DNA of 38,172 nt from Candidatus Poribacteria bacterium (GCA_022820835.1 JAJEET010000152.1:1-38172); one strand, 5' to 3'; numbered from the stretch's first letter, positions 1 to 8,201 are shown. The notes: generated from the letters alone by a model not told the origin. Translations and numbers: made by a program.

Positions 1-227
1 CTGACAACTTCTAATACCTTTTCTAAAAGATTATATTGCATTGACAGATCGCTTCAAAGACCGCACAAGACTGCACAGGCTAACAGCCTATGCTACAAAA
101 GAGTTCGTTTATTGAAGTATTCTCAATCGGAAATGGTATAAGTGTCTGCGATAGCGGCAGCACCCTCAAATCAGAAACTCTTGTGGAACATAGTGGAACG
201 AGGCGCGGAGGTCCCGTAATTAGAAAA

Positions 228-2210
228 ATGGAAACGTCACGCAGACTTAGATTTCTTTTATACGTGCTGCTGGTAATGCTCGTCAGTTCGTCTGCTTATG
301 CCCAATCTGAAGAGGTGAACGCCTTAGTTCAAGCAGGACGCTATACGCAAGCGGTTGATAAACTCGAAGCACTCGCCGAATCTGTTGAGGATATTGCTGT
401 GAAAGGTTTATGCTACTACCAGATCGGCGAAATTCATTATAACTATACCCATCAGTACGCTAAGGCAGCTGCAGCTTATGATAATATTTTGAAGTTAGAG
501 AAAAAAGGGCTCGCTGCTCAGGAACTCTTCCTTGCCATCATCAAAAAAGGCGATGTCTACAGCCGCATGGGCAATTATCGAGATGCTGTCCAAACTTACG
601 ATAGATTGATTAAACTTGCCCCTGCCGCACATTTCGTACATAAGACAGGCTTACAAAAGATTCGCGACATTAATACCGCGCTTGCAGATCTGAGGGAGCA
701 GCAACGCATCGCTATCCAGTACAAAGGCACCCCTCTTGCTGCTATCGCAGAATTCCAGATCGCTGAACTTTATAGGAATCCATCGCAACTCAACCAACCC
801 GAAAAGGCAATTGAGAAGTATGAGGCACTTTTAGCGGAACACCCGGAAGCCGTTGTTGCCCCAGAAGCGAGGTGGCGTATTGCCAATTTGTACCACACAG
901 TTCTTAAGCAGTCGCCGCGGGCGATGGCGATGTATAGAAAAGTTGTTGACGCTTATCCGACGAGTAATTTCGCTGCAGAAGCACTTTACCAGATGGCAAA
1001 CATCCACCGCACGGCCAAGAAATACTCGTTAGCGATTCCGGTGTTTGAGCGACTGAAAGAGGGGTACCCCAATTTCTGGAACATGCACGCCGTTCTCTAT
1101 TGGATGGGGGTCTGCAACGAGAAAAGTTTGAACTATCCGAAAGCGATTGCGGCTTTTAAAACCTTTCTTCACGTCTATCTGCCGCAACTTGATCCTGTCT
1201 ATTTAGGGCAGATTTCGATGCACGATAAGGGCCTGTCCGAAGTGAAAGCGGAGATTGGTCAGAAGATTGAAATGTTAACAGCGCAGATGTCGGAGGTAGA
1301 AGCGGAACGGCTGAATGCCGCGCGTTCAGAACGAAACTATGTTTTAGCGTTGGATATTGCTCAGAACCTTGTTGCCACCGCGCCCGATACGCCTCACGCA
1401 AAACAGGCATCCGAGCAGATTTTTACACTCCAGCACCTCGCTACGATACAAAACCTACGTGAGCAGCTTCATAAAAGAATACCTACACCTATAGAGGCGG
1501 CACGCACGTTGTTTCAGATCGGTACCCTCTATGAACGCCAGTTACAGGACTATCCAAAAGCAATTGAAGCCTATCAAGAGGTATTGACACACCATCCCGA
1601 CGCAACCTATTCTGCTGAAGCGCTCTATCGCAGTGGATTCATTTACGCCGAGCACCTCTCTGTGCATAGTGAAGCGATTGGTGCTTATAAATCGGTTATC
1701 GCTTCACACCGGAATACGCTGCAAGCGATGATGGCGAGTTACCAGTTAGGCGAACTCTACAGAAAGCTGAACCGTTCCGACGAAGCTGTACAAGCCTACA
1801 AAACAACGGTTGGGTACCCGGAACGTGATCGCTATCTCGCGGGTGGCTATAAGGATAGTTACTCGGATAGAGCGCAATTCCGCATCGGTCGTGTCCACTA
1901 TAGTGATGACCGTTATGACGACGCGCGCTTCGTTTTTGAGGAGTTCATCCAGACCCGGGGGCACTCTCCACGTCTCGCTGCTGCCTACATCTACCTCGCT
2001 GCGATAAGCGAAAAACGTGGTGAAAATAAGCAAGCCGCTCACTTTTACGAGCAAGCGGAAACCTTACTCAAGGATAACGCTATCCAAATGGCGATGTTCA
2101 TAGAAGAGGCAGGCACCCTCGGTCACTTCCACGCCACCGATGCTGAGGCGGTGATGCGGTTCCTCAAAGAACATCCAAAACGGCTTTCCGCGGGGACGGC
2201 AAAACCGTGA
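228..2210 (+). CDS. Secreted tetratricopeptide-repeat protein
   Basis: Exported protein of about 660 residues built almost entirely of TPR-like helical hairpins, with many repeats of the A-x-Y-x-A-L / P-x-A type (for example YPKAIEAYQEVLTHHPDA). TPR proteins are scaffolds for protein contacts, so an envelope or periplasmic role is inferred; no enzymatic motif is seen. The frame stays open upstream to 90, but ATG 228 is preferred because it opens directly onto a signal peptide: METSRR, a hydrophobic LLYVLLVMLV core, then a likely cleavage after SSAYA. The upstream 46 codons look non-coding. A GGAGG lies about 16 nt upstream, farther than usual. It is the only plus-strand gene in the left part and is followed by a 364-bp repeat-rich gap. 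Confidence 0.8.
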   Translation: METSRRLRFLLYVLLVMLVSSSAYAQSEEVNALVQAGRYTQAVDKLEALAESVEDIAVKGLCYYQIGEIHYNYTHQYAKAAAAYDNILKLEKKGLAAQELFLAIIKKGDVYSRMGNYRDAVQTYDRLIKLAPAAHFVHKTGLQKIRDINTALADLREQQRIAIQYKGTPLAAIAEFQIAELYRNPSQLNQPEKAIEKYEALLAEHPEAVVAPEARWRIANLYHTVLKQSPRAMAMYRKVVDAYPTSNFAAEALYQMANIHRTAKKYSLAIPVFERLKEGYPNFWNMHAVLYWMGVCNEKSLNYPKAIAAFKTFLHVYLPQLDPVYLGQISMHDKGLSEVKAEIGQKIEMLTAQMSEVEAERLNAARSERNYVLALDIAQNLVATAPDTPHAKQASEQIFTLQHLATIQNLREQLHKRIPTPIEAARTLFQIGTLYERQLQDYPKAIEAYQEVLTHHPDATYSAEALYRSGFIYAEHLSVHSEAIGAYKSVIASHRNTLQAMMASYQLGELYRKLNRSDEAVQAYKTTVGYPERDRYLAGGYKDSYSDRAQFRIGRVHYSDDRYDDARFVFEEFIQTRGHSPRLAAAYIYLAAISEKRGENKQAAHFYEQAETLLKDNAIQMAMFIEEAGTLGHFHATDAEAVMRFLKEHPKRLSAGTAKP

Positions 2211-2357
2211 GGGGACGTTCCGGTGGTGGTGTGACGCTCATTTGAAAAGTATGTGCGATTATTTTTGCGGAATCAGTCACCACGTGGGTTTTATAGTAAA
2301 GTAGAAAAATAAATAGACACTTTCATCCCCGGTAGGTTTGGTTTCCTAACTGAACCA

Positions 2358-2546
2358 TAGGTGTCAATTTAGAGATTTTTCGTAGCATTTTGTAGGCGTT
2401 CTTATAGACATGCCACCCCTACGGGGTTCAAGAGTTGGTTGAGACGTTTTTCTATAAACATAGCGTTCCTACGGAACTCAAGAGTTTTTTGATGTCTGAA
2501 AATTTTGTGTCTAAGTTCCGGTTCGGTTGCAAACCGAACCTACCGG
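2358..2546. repeat. Dispersed hairpin-bearing repeat, copy 1
   Basis: This fills most of the gene-free stretch 2211-2574. It shares long near-identical blocks with 32881-33052 and its first part with 13435-13505: TTTTTCGTAGCATTTTGTA, ATAGACATGCCACCCCTACG, and a block ending in ACCGAACCTACCGG. It contains three compact hairpins with 3-nt loops: ACCCC-TAC-GGGGT, GTTCC-TAC-GGAAC, and at 2520-2540 GGTTCGGTT-GCA-AACCGAACC (9 perfect pairs). No protein-coding signal is seen in it. Confidence 0.8.
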
Positions 2547-2574
2547 TCCTGGGTCCGATGCCGCGCCTACGGGG

Positions 2575-3990
2575 CTAGGGTATACCTTCGATATGCGCTA
2601 AGATTGAAGGATGCTGTTCTATAGTATAAGGTGCCGCATTCGTTAGACGTTTGTGGGGGTCCGGTAATTTTTTTAGTTCAGCGGTTGTGTGTGCTTGGAT
2701 GTCCTGCAGCGTCGGGAAATTATATGCCAATTCCCCGTTTTGGATGATCGGAACGAGGAGCGGTTGTCCCTCGGAGACATCTTCATCCCAAAGCGTCACC
2801 TGATCCTTCGTATAATTTCCGTCGGTATCCGTTAACCGATAAATCTGCTTCTTACCTGGTATTGTTGCTTTGGATGGCTCATCAAGCGACTGTTTTCCGA
2901 CAGGTCTGCCGTCGCTTTCGACCAACTTATAGACGCCACCGAGCGCAGACGGTGCCCCTTCACTTGTACGTGGGTTGAAGTTCGCACCTGTAGCGAGCCG
3001 TGTACCGACACCGAAACTGTCAATTGGTGCCCCGTTTTCGAGCAAGGTGTCTATCTGAAATTCATCGAGGTCATGGCTTGCGATAATTTGGACGTAATCC
3101 AGTGCTTCAGCGTCAAGGATACGACGCACGTGTCGGCTGAGTGCCAAGAGGTCGCCGCTGTCCAATCGGACGGCGCGTAACCGCGCGCCGCGTGTTTCCA
3201 TCTCCTTTGCTATGATACAGGCGTTTTGTGCCCCTTTAAGCGTATCGTAAGTATCGATGAGAAGGGTTGTACTGTCGGGAAAGGCTGTGGCGTAATCGCG
3301 GAAAGCCTCTAATTCGGTAGGACGTTCGGAGACGAATTTGTGTGCCATCGTGCCGACGTAGGGAATGTTGAAGTAGCGTCCTGCGAGCACGAGTGATGTG
3401 CCGCTTGCACCGCCGATGAAAGCGGCACGCGCTGCCAAGGTACCGGCGTCCCTGCCGTGTGCTCGGCGCGCCCCGAAATCGAAAACGGGTCTGCCGCGCG
3501 CCGCCTGTACAATCCGGGAGGCTTTTGTGGCGATCAGCGTCTGGAAATTCATGACACAGAGCAGATATGTTTCAAACAGTTGGACATCGCGTGATCTACC
3601 TGTGACGTTGATAATCGGTTCGTTCGGAAAAATAGGCGTGCCTTCGGGGACTGCGAAAACGGAGCCGTTGAAGCGGAAATCCCGAAGCGAATTGAGGTAC
3701 TCGGTGCTCAGATCGCCGCGTTCTGCCAGCCAGTCCAACGTAGTTTCTGTCCAACGTAAATTTAAGATGTAGTGGACAACCTGCTCCAATCCTGCCGCAA
3801 TAAGATATTGTCCTTGTGGAATTTTGCGGACATAGTAGTTCGCTGTGATAACAGAATTGTTCTGTGCATCGAAATCGGCTTGCCCCATCGTCAGTTGATA
3901 GTAATCAACGAAGAGTGCCATCTCATCTACTGAAAGCAGAGCAGACAAAGGTGTCTTTGGGGTTACAACCCCTTCCCGCGTGTCCTTCAT
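2575..3990 (-). CDS. pncB: Nicotinate phosphoribosyltransferase
   Basis: Cytoplasmic enzyme of NAD salvage (Preiss-Handler route): it joins nicotinate and PRPP to give nicotinate mononucleotide, coupled to ATP hydrolysis. At 471 residues it has the family's usual length. Recognisable family signatures are DYYQLTMGQADF near the N terminus, PVFDFGARRAHGRDAG around residue 170, GTMAHKFVSE (the conserved Gly-Thr-x-Ala-His segment), LLIDTYDT, and VRLDSGDLLALS of the phosphate-binding part. ATG is preceded by AAGGA at suitable spacing. It stands alone, with repeats on both sides, so it is probably monocistronic. Family assignment is secure; regulation is not visible. Confidence 0.95.
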   Translation of the reverse strand: MKDTREGVVTPKTPLSALLSVDEMALFVDYYQLTMGQADFDAQNNSVITANYYVRKIPQGQYLIAAGLEQVVHYILNLRWTETTLDWLAERGDLSTEYLNSLRDFRFNGSVFAVPEGTPIFPNEPIINVTGRSRDVQLFETYLLCVMNFQTLIATKASRIVQAARGRPVFDFGARRAHGRDAGTLAARAAFIGGASGTSLVLAGRYFNIPYVGTMAHKFVSERPTELEAFRDYATAFPDSTTLLIDTYDTLKGAQNACIIAKEMETRGARLRAVRLDSGDLLALSRHVRRILDAEALDYVQIIASHDLDEFQIDTLLENGAPIDSFGVGTRLATGANFNPRTSEGAPSALGGVYKLVESDGRPVGKQSLDEPSKATIPGKKQIYRLTDTDGNYTKDQVTLWDEDVSEGQPLLVPIIQNGELAYNFPTLQDIQAHTTAELKKLPDPHKRLTNAAPYTIEQHPSILAHIEGIP

Positions 3991-4098
3991 AAACTTTTCC
4001 TTGTTTTTTCCAGAAACGTAGCACGAAATGAAATGGAGTGTGGATTTATAGTGAAATCTATAATTAATTGGACACCTTAATCGGTAGAACCCCCCTAA

Positions 4099-4116
4099 CC
4101 CCCCTTATCAGGGGGG
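4099..4116. other. GC-rich stem-loop upstream of pncB
   Basis: CCCCCCT-TATC-AGGGGGG forms a 7-bp perfect stem with a 4-nt loop, preceded by another C-run. It lies in the 222-bp gap between the ends of two minus-strand genes. There is no T-tract on either side, so a classical intrinsic terminator is unlikely. The same gap holds a weak direct repeat: TTTATAGT...GACAC at 4050-4083 resembles 2297-2332 beyond the other end of pncB. Confidence 0.6.
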
Positions 4117-4212
4117 AATCTGGAGATTTGGTAAATGTCAATCTATTTTCGGGCTTTAGTATAAAAAAGGCATTCCAAATACACAACCTTCTGAATCTTC
4201 CGCGAGGTAAGT

Positions 4213-6546
4213 TTAAAAACCTTCGGTGACGACTAATTTTTGATTGACAGATAGATTCCGATGTGTGTCTACTTGACCGGAGGGCCAGACGATTTCAAGT
4301 GTATCCACTTTCGTGTGTGTACCGAGCCCGATTTCAAGTAGTAGACTGTTCGTTGAACCGAAACCGCATCCGCCGCTCACCTCCCTGTAGATGAGGCTAT
4401 CGCCAGCGTGCAGGGTTACTTTAGCACCGATGCTGTCTCGGTTACTCTTGAGCCCAATTAGTTTCAAATTAAGATAGTTGTTTCCTACGCCCGTATTCTG
4501 GTAAAAGAGATTGTGCCATTGGTCTCCGATAAACGCGCCGCCCACAGAAACATAGATGTCAACGTCGCCATCCATGTCGGCATCACCAAACGTTACGCCG
4601 TGTCCTTTCCCGATGTTGCCTAATCCTAAAGCGGAAGTCGCATCGGTGAAGGTGCCGTCGCCGTTGTTACGGAAAAGTGCGTCGCGTTCAAGCCGTCCCA
4701 TCTGTGGTGCACCTGTAGCGAGGTAGATATCAAGGTAACCGTCACTATCAATGTCCTCAAAGTTTGCGCCCATTGCGCCAAAAGCGTGATAGAGTCCGGC
4801 TTCACGGGTAACATCGGTGAAAGTGCCGTCGCCGTTGTTTCGGTATAGTACTTGTCGATCGCCATCGTGTGGCGCGGTCCCCGTAATTTGACCTGCGATG
4901 AAAGCCTGAAACGAACCTGAATTTGAGATGAAGATGTCTAAATCCGCGTCGTTGTCTACATCTAAAAAGAAGGTGACAAAGGCATCTGTAATAGGAAGGT
5001 TCATACCGGTTGTTTCGGTGACATCGGTGAAGGTGCCGTCGCCATTGTTGCGATAAAGCACATTGGATTGCCCGTAATTGACGACATGCAGATCAATATA
5101 GCCGTCTTTATTGTAATCACCCCACGCGGTGCCGAGGGAATTGCCGGTATTTGCGACACCAGCCCTTTCTGCAGTATTCGTAAAGGTGCCATCACCGTTA
5201 TTATGGTATAGGACATTGGCGGCACCATCGCCGATAACACCGTTTGCAATGTAGAGATCGATATAACCGTCATTGTCGTAATCTGCCCAAGCTGCACAGA
5301 AGCTGCTCTGTGGGTCTACAACGCCTGCCGTGTGTGTAACGTCTGTAAAGGTGCCATCACCATTGTTGTGATAGAGTGTGTTCTCTGCTGCGCCAGACCA
5401 ACCGCCACGAGTGATATAGAGGTCTGGGTACCCGTCGTTATCATAATCTGCGAACAGTGAACCCCAACCGCCTCTCGGGTCCGCAATCCCTGCTTCCGCT
5501 GCGACGTTGGTAAAAGTGCCGTCGCCGTTATTACGATAAAGCGCGTGTGGTTGGTAAGTGCCAACTGCGACGATGTCCAGATCCCCGTCGTTATCGTAAT
5601 CACCCCATGCGCTGCCGCGTCCACCGTCAACCTTATCCATTTTCAAATCCGCTGCGACATTGATAAAATGGTTATCAGTTATCGGTTTTCGGTTATGTAG
5701 GGACGAGGTGACCTCGCCCCTACGAACTTCTATTTTGAATTCTTCTGGCAATTCTGGTGGGTAGCCGCCGAGTTCGTTGTATGCAGTCCATAGGTTCCAC
5801 AAGGTTTCAGGATCCCTCGGTTTCAGACGGAGTGATTCTTTAAAATTCGTTACTGCCTTTTCAAAGTTGCCGTGTCGGAGATGATAGACCCCGAGATAGT
5901 AGTATGCCCCGGAATGCCGTCGGTAGTTTTGGATGATATTTTCAAATCGCTTGGCTGCTTTGTCAGCTTCACCGAGGCGGAATTCCGCTAAACCGAGTTG
6001 GAGCATCGCTTCCAAGTTATTCGGATCAAGCGCGAGCACCTTCTCAAATTGACGTTTAGATGCCGAGAGGTCTGGGACAAGCATCTGTTGCGGCGCGCCT
6101 AAGAAATAACCTAACCGAATCCGTGCATCGGTATCGTCTGGGTTCACCTCCAGCGCACGCGTAAGCGTAAGGGTAGCGTCGGAAAAGCGTTGTTGGTAAC
6201 TAAAAACCTGTGCTAATGTCAGATATGCTCTTGATAACTTATCCTTCGCTGCTGGAGTCTGCTCCAGGAGTCCTATTAGCATCTGTAATTCCACCTCAGC
6301 GGTGTCAAACTTCAGTTGTCTAATGTAGGTCCTCGCCAACTGCATACGCGCATCGTGTGCGTTAGCGTCCATCTGCAGGCACTTTTGGAACGCTTGCTCC
6401 GCTTTGGCGAAGTTGTGTTTGTTTAGAGCATCAATACCACGCTGATACTCCGCAGCCAATTGCGGGTCCATCTTATCTGGTGGTGTATCCGAATCACAAC
6501 CGGCAATGATGAGGAGAATTAGGAAAATGGAAAAAATTGCTCGCAT
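4213..6546 (-). CDS. TPR / FG-GAP (VCBS) / ASPIC-UnbV lipoprotein
   Basis: Lipoprotein of 777 residues. A signal peptide (MRAIFSIFLILLIIAGC) ends in a good lipobox, with Cys17 as the lipidation site. Residues about 25-255 are TPR repeats. Residues about 290-690 form a beta-propeller of FG-GAP/VCBS repeats with many D-x-D-x-D-G calcium-binding loops (WGDYDNDGDLD, FADYDNDGYPD) alternating with LYRNNGDGTFT. The last 80 residues match the ASPIC/UnbV domain (SIGAKVTLHAG, EIVWPSGQVD). It likely acts on the outside of the cell in adhesion or protein contact; substrate unknown. A segment near residues 275-293 comes from an intergenic repeat carried in frame. It is a domain-level relative of the protein at 13554-15209. 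Confidence 0.88.
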   Translation of the reverse strand: MRAIFSIFLILLIIAGCDSDTPPDKMDPQLAAEYQRGIDALNKHNFAKAEQAFQKCLQMDANAHDARMQLARTYIRQLKFDTAEVELQMLIGLLEQTPAAKDKLSRAYLTLAQVFSYQQRFSDATLTLTRALEVNPDDTDARIRLGYFLGAPQQMLVPDLSASKRQFEKVLALDPNNLEAMLQLGLAEFRLGEADKAAKRFENIIQNYRRHSGAYYYLGVYHLRHGNFEKAVTNFKESLRLKPRDPETLWNLWTAYNELGGYPPELPEEFKIEVRRGEVTSSLHNRKPITDNHFINVAADLKMDKVDGGRGSAWGDYDNDGDLDIVAVGTYQPHALYRNNGDGTFTNVAAEAGIADPRGGWGSLFADYDNDGYPDLYITRGGWSGAAENTLYHNNGDGTFTDVTHTAGVVDPQSSFCAAWADYDNDGYIDLYIANGVIGDGAANVLYHNNGDGTFTNTAERAGVANTGNSLGTAWGDYNKDGYIDLHVVNYGQSNVLYRNNGDGTFTDVTETTGMNLPITDAFVTFFLDVDNDADLDIFISNSGSFQAFIAGQITGTAPHDGDRQVLYRNNGDGTFTDVTREAGLYHAFGAMGANFEDIDSDGYLDIYLATGAPQMGRLERDALFRNNGDGTFTDATSALGLGNIGKGHGVTFGDADMDGDVDIYVSVGGAFIGDQWHNLFYQNTGVGNNYLNLKLIGLKSNRDSIGAKVTLHAGDSLIYREVSGGCGFGSTNSLLLEIGLGTHTKVDTLEIVWPSGQVDTHRNLSVNQKLVVTEGF
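5670..5723. repeat. Intergenic-type repeat plus palindrome inside a coding sequence
   Basis: Within the lipoprotein gene lie heptamer-like units (GGTTATCAGTTATCGG) of the kind found between genes elsewhere in this window. They are followed by a 27-nt near-perfect palindrome at 5697-5723: GTAGGGACGAGGT, one central G, then ACCTCGCCCCTAC (one mismatch). On the coding strand this reads in frame as VRRGEVTSSLHNRKPITDN, in the linker between the TPR part and the propeller. Confidence 0.75.
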
Positions 6547-6603
6547 ATCTGTTTTTTCTCTGAATCAGGATTTTGGGGTTAGAAACTGGAGTGCATACGC
6601 TTA

Positions 6604-6754
6604 TTTAGACCACAATTTCGCAAAGTTAAGACAAGTTTTTTCGTTGAAATTCCACAGGTGTCAAATACCCTAATGCCGAGTGAGGACGTTTCGGAGACTC
6701 CTTTTCAATCAGATTGGTATTATATCACAATCTTCCTTTAGACTGTGGTCTAAA
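6604..6754 (-). mobile_element. Internally deleted IS3-family element (MITE-like remnant)
   Basis: An 11-bp perfect inverted repeat, TTTAGACCACA at 6604-6614 and TGTGGTCTAAA at 6744-6754, bounds 151 bp. On the minus strand the left end is followed by TATAAT and AAAGGAG, resembling the promoter and ribosome-binding site ahead of a first transposase ORF. The sequence then passes into the last 21 codons of an IS3-type OrfB. The middle of the element is therefore missing. No clear target-site duplication is visible. Confidence 0.75.
6626..6691 (-). pseudogene. C-terminal stub of an IS3-family transposase (OrfB)
   Basis: Read on the minus strand, this encodes KRPHSALGYLTPVEF followed by six further residues and TAA. 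The pattern R-P-H-S-A-L-G-Y-x-T-P-x-E-F is the well-known end of IS3-family rve integrases. Everything upstream (OrfA and the DDE core) is absent, so the protein cannot be active. It sits inside the 151-bp element bounded by inverted repeats. Confidence 0.85.
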
Positions 6755-6804
6755 AAACCGATGGCATTACAAATTCTACAGTATCCGTTTTGTGTAATTT
6801 GGGC

Positions 6805-6828
6805 AGGCACGCCCGCAAAGACGTGCCT
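6805..6828 (-). terminator. Stem-loop after the 222-aa gene
   Basis: AGGCACG (6805-6811) and CGTGCCT (6822-6828) pair over 7 bp with a 10-nt loop, starting 15 nt after the stop codon at 6843. No strong U-tract follows, so it may be an RNA-stabilising 3' hairpin rather than a true intrinsic terminator. Confidence 0.4.
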
Positions 6829-6842
6829 TATACCCTTCACCA

Positions 6843-7064
6843 CTACTTTTCCGTGCTTGGTTTAGGGGCCGGAGCAGGCTCTGCTGGTGCAGGCTGTGTA
6901 GGTGGCGGAGCCGGTTGTGCCGGTGGCTGCGCTGGTGGTGCCGGGGGTTGTGTCGGCGTATCAGCAGGTGTTGGGGTTATGGGACGAGCGGGCTTATTCG
7001 ATGATCGTTCTTCTCGTCTAACTGTTCTGCTGGGTTGTCGGGTTGACTGTTGCTTTTTAGCCAT
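6843..7064 (-). CDS. Candidate separately translated Pro-rich tail (in-frame internal start)
   Basis: ATG at 7064, codon 150 of the 222-aa frame, is preceded by AAAGGAGGTG at 7071-7080, a near-perfect anti-16S match about 8 nt from the ATG. This could yield a soluble 73-residue product: a basic N-terminal part (MAKKQQSTRQPSRTVRR) and a Pro/Ala/Gln-rich remainder, without the membrane segments. The AAAGGAGGTG also encodes ordinary residues (PKEV), so chance cannot be excluded, though it is the best Shine-Dalgarno in the neighbourhood. Confidence 0.45.
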   Translation of the reverse strand: MAKKQQSTRQPSRTVRREERSSNKPARPITPTPADTPTQPPAPPAQPPAQPAPPPTQPAPAEPAPAPKPSTEK

Positions 7065-7511
7065 TTGTGTCACCTCCTTTGGTCCAAGGGTGCTTTCAAC
7101 AATATAAGAAATGGGACAGATAACAATGCTTAAGATAAGAAAGACTATTACGCAATCCGATAGTATGTCCAATTTTTTATATACTTTTGGTATTTCATCT
7201 ATGTAGGAAACATCTTGTTTATCAAATGTTTCGTGTGTAGCGTCTCGATATTGGTCTAAAGCTTCTTGTGACCTACGAAATTCAAATATATTAAGAATTA
7301 TAGTCGTAATCAGCGAGCCAGTTCCAATATAAGCGATGATAGGAAAATTCAAAGCATTCCAAGGGGTTTTAGCAATAAAAGCACCGAAAAAAACAACAAT
7401 TAGAATACGTATGAAATTTTGAAAGGATTGATTATTTGCTCGCTTGCAGTTGTAATAATTTTCGTCAGACTGTAAAAGCGTTTGCAAATCCTGTTCGTTG
7501 AGTTGTCGCAT
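6843..7511 (-). CDS. Three-TM membrane protein with proline-rich tail, unrecognised
   Basis: Protein of 222 residues, not recognised. It has two closely spaced membrane segments (about 34-48 and 56-77), a soluble stretch with an acidic or helical look, a third membrane segment (about 116-138), then a basic region (KKQQSTRQPSRTVRREER) and a low-complexity Pro/Ala/Gln tail (PAPPAQPPAQPAPPPTQPAP). The tandem-TM plus helix plan is reminiscent of SLATT-type membrane proteins of bacterial conflict systems, but no signature proves this. It is the last gene of the minus-strand train that begins with the restriction-modification genes. Its own start has only a weak Shine-Dalgarno (AGAGCAG), while a much stronger one lies inside the gene at 7071-7080. 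Confidence 0.7.
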   Translation of the reverse strand: MRQLNEQDLQTLLQSDENYYNCKRANNQSFQNFIRILIVVFFGAFIAKTPWNALNFPIIAYIGTGSLITTIILNIFEFRRSQEALDQYRDATHETFDKQDVSYIDEIPKVYKKLDILSDCVIVFLILSIVICPISYIVESTLGPKEVTQMAKKQQSTRQPSRTVRREERSSNKPARPITPTPADTPTQPPAPPAQPPAQPAPPPTQPAPAEPAPAPKPSTEK

Positions 7512-7686
7512 TTTTCTGCTCTTGATTATTCGTGGGGTTTATGGACTGACGATCCGCTTCACCGGATTGTAATTTTTGTCATTTTTTCACACCTTTCTTT
7601 TTATGGCGACGGTTCATTGTCACCTTTTCTTACCATTACAACATCTGGTAAGAAACGAACAAAGCGTGATGATATATCGGTAGTGT

Positions 7687-7716
7687 ATTGAGGACAGCAA
7701 GGTTGCTGCCCTCAAT
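7687..7716. repeat. 30-nt palindromic hairpin, copy 1 of a pair
   Basis: ATTGAGGACAGCAA-GG-TTGCTGCCCTCAAT has 14-nt arms with one mismatch. It begins 4 nt after the stop codon of the 113-aa gene. Its core (AAGGTTGC-x-GCC) recurs in the hairpin at 8171-8192, which likewise follows a gene end. No T-tract follows on the minus strand. Confidence 0.7.
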
Positions 7717-7720
7717 TTCG

Positions 7721-8062
7721 TTATTCAGTTTCCGTAGGATATGTATGGATTCTCCACTTAGAGCGGATTCTGGCAAGTTCTTCATCCATATCATCGGACG
7801 TATCTGGGTCCTCATAATCGCCAGAAAAATCGCTGTGTTCGGCTCTTGCTTGTTCCAAAGCGTCTTTACCCATATCAAAAATCTTCTCGTCCGTCTTAGT
7901 CATTACTGAGACATCGGGACCTCCGGGTAAGTCTCTTAATGATTCATAAATCATTCCAACCTGTAAGGGGGTCCCTGTCAATTTGACCCCCGTTAAAATC
8001 ACAGTGTTCCCAGTTTCTTCATCCTGTATCCGCCCCGCAAGAGCGTACGTAATTTCTTTCAT
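7721..8062 (-). CDS. Hypothetical protein, 113 aa
   Basis: Not recognised. The first half looks beta-rich (MKEITYALAGRIQDEETGNTVILTGVKLTG) and the second half is acidic and probably helical (DYEDPDTSDDMDEELARIRSKW). There is no signal peptide or membrane segment, so it is likely cytoplasmic. The start is well supported by AGAGGTG at about 5 nt from ATG. A palindromic hairpin directly follows the stop. It belongs to the same-strand run downstream of the restriction-modification genes. A short alternative-frame ORF with its own GAGG (8019-8144) overlaps its 5' end. Confidence 0.7.
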   Translation of the reverse strand: MKEITYALAGRIQDEETGNTVILTGVKLTGTPLQVGMIYESLRDLPGGPDVSVMTKTDEKIFDMGKDALEQARAEHSDFSGDYEDPDTSDDMDEELARIRSKWRIHTYPTETE

Positions 8063-8170
8063 TTTTCACCTCTAAGGAAAGAGCTTGACGTATATTGGCG
8101 GGTGTATTAAAATAAAAATAGCCAATACACCAATACAACATCATCACCTCTATTTGGTTTTTAGTCATCG

Positions 8171-8192
8171 AGGGAAGGTTGCCGCCTTCCCT
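8171..8192. repeat. Hairpin, copy 2 of a pair
   Basis: AGGGAAGG-TTGCCG-CCTTCCCT gives an 8-bp perfect stem and a 6-nt loop, 9 nt after the end of the 60-aa ORF. On the plus strand TTT follows directly, and on the minus strand no T-run follows. The core matches the hairpin at 7687-7716 over about 13 of 15 positions. Confidence 0.65.
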
Positions 8193-8201
8193 TTTCCATT
8201 G

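Noticed and set aside
4099..4116. Intrinsic terminator of the upstream lipoprotein gene
   Set aside because: It lies about 100 bp after that gene's stop and has no U-tract on the minus strand.
4260..5630. Several long alternative-frame ORFs inside the FG-GAP propeller
   Set aside because: They arise because the repeated calcium-loop codons lack stops in other frames; no start signals or family motifs.
8019..8144. 41-codon ORF (MMLYWCIGYFYF...) on the minus strand with GAGG just upstream, overlapping the start of the 113-aa gene
   Set aside because: The second half lies in another frame of a better supported gene and the Shine-Dalgarno is very close to the first ATG. It could be a leader peptide but there is nothing else to support it.
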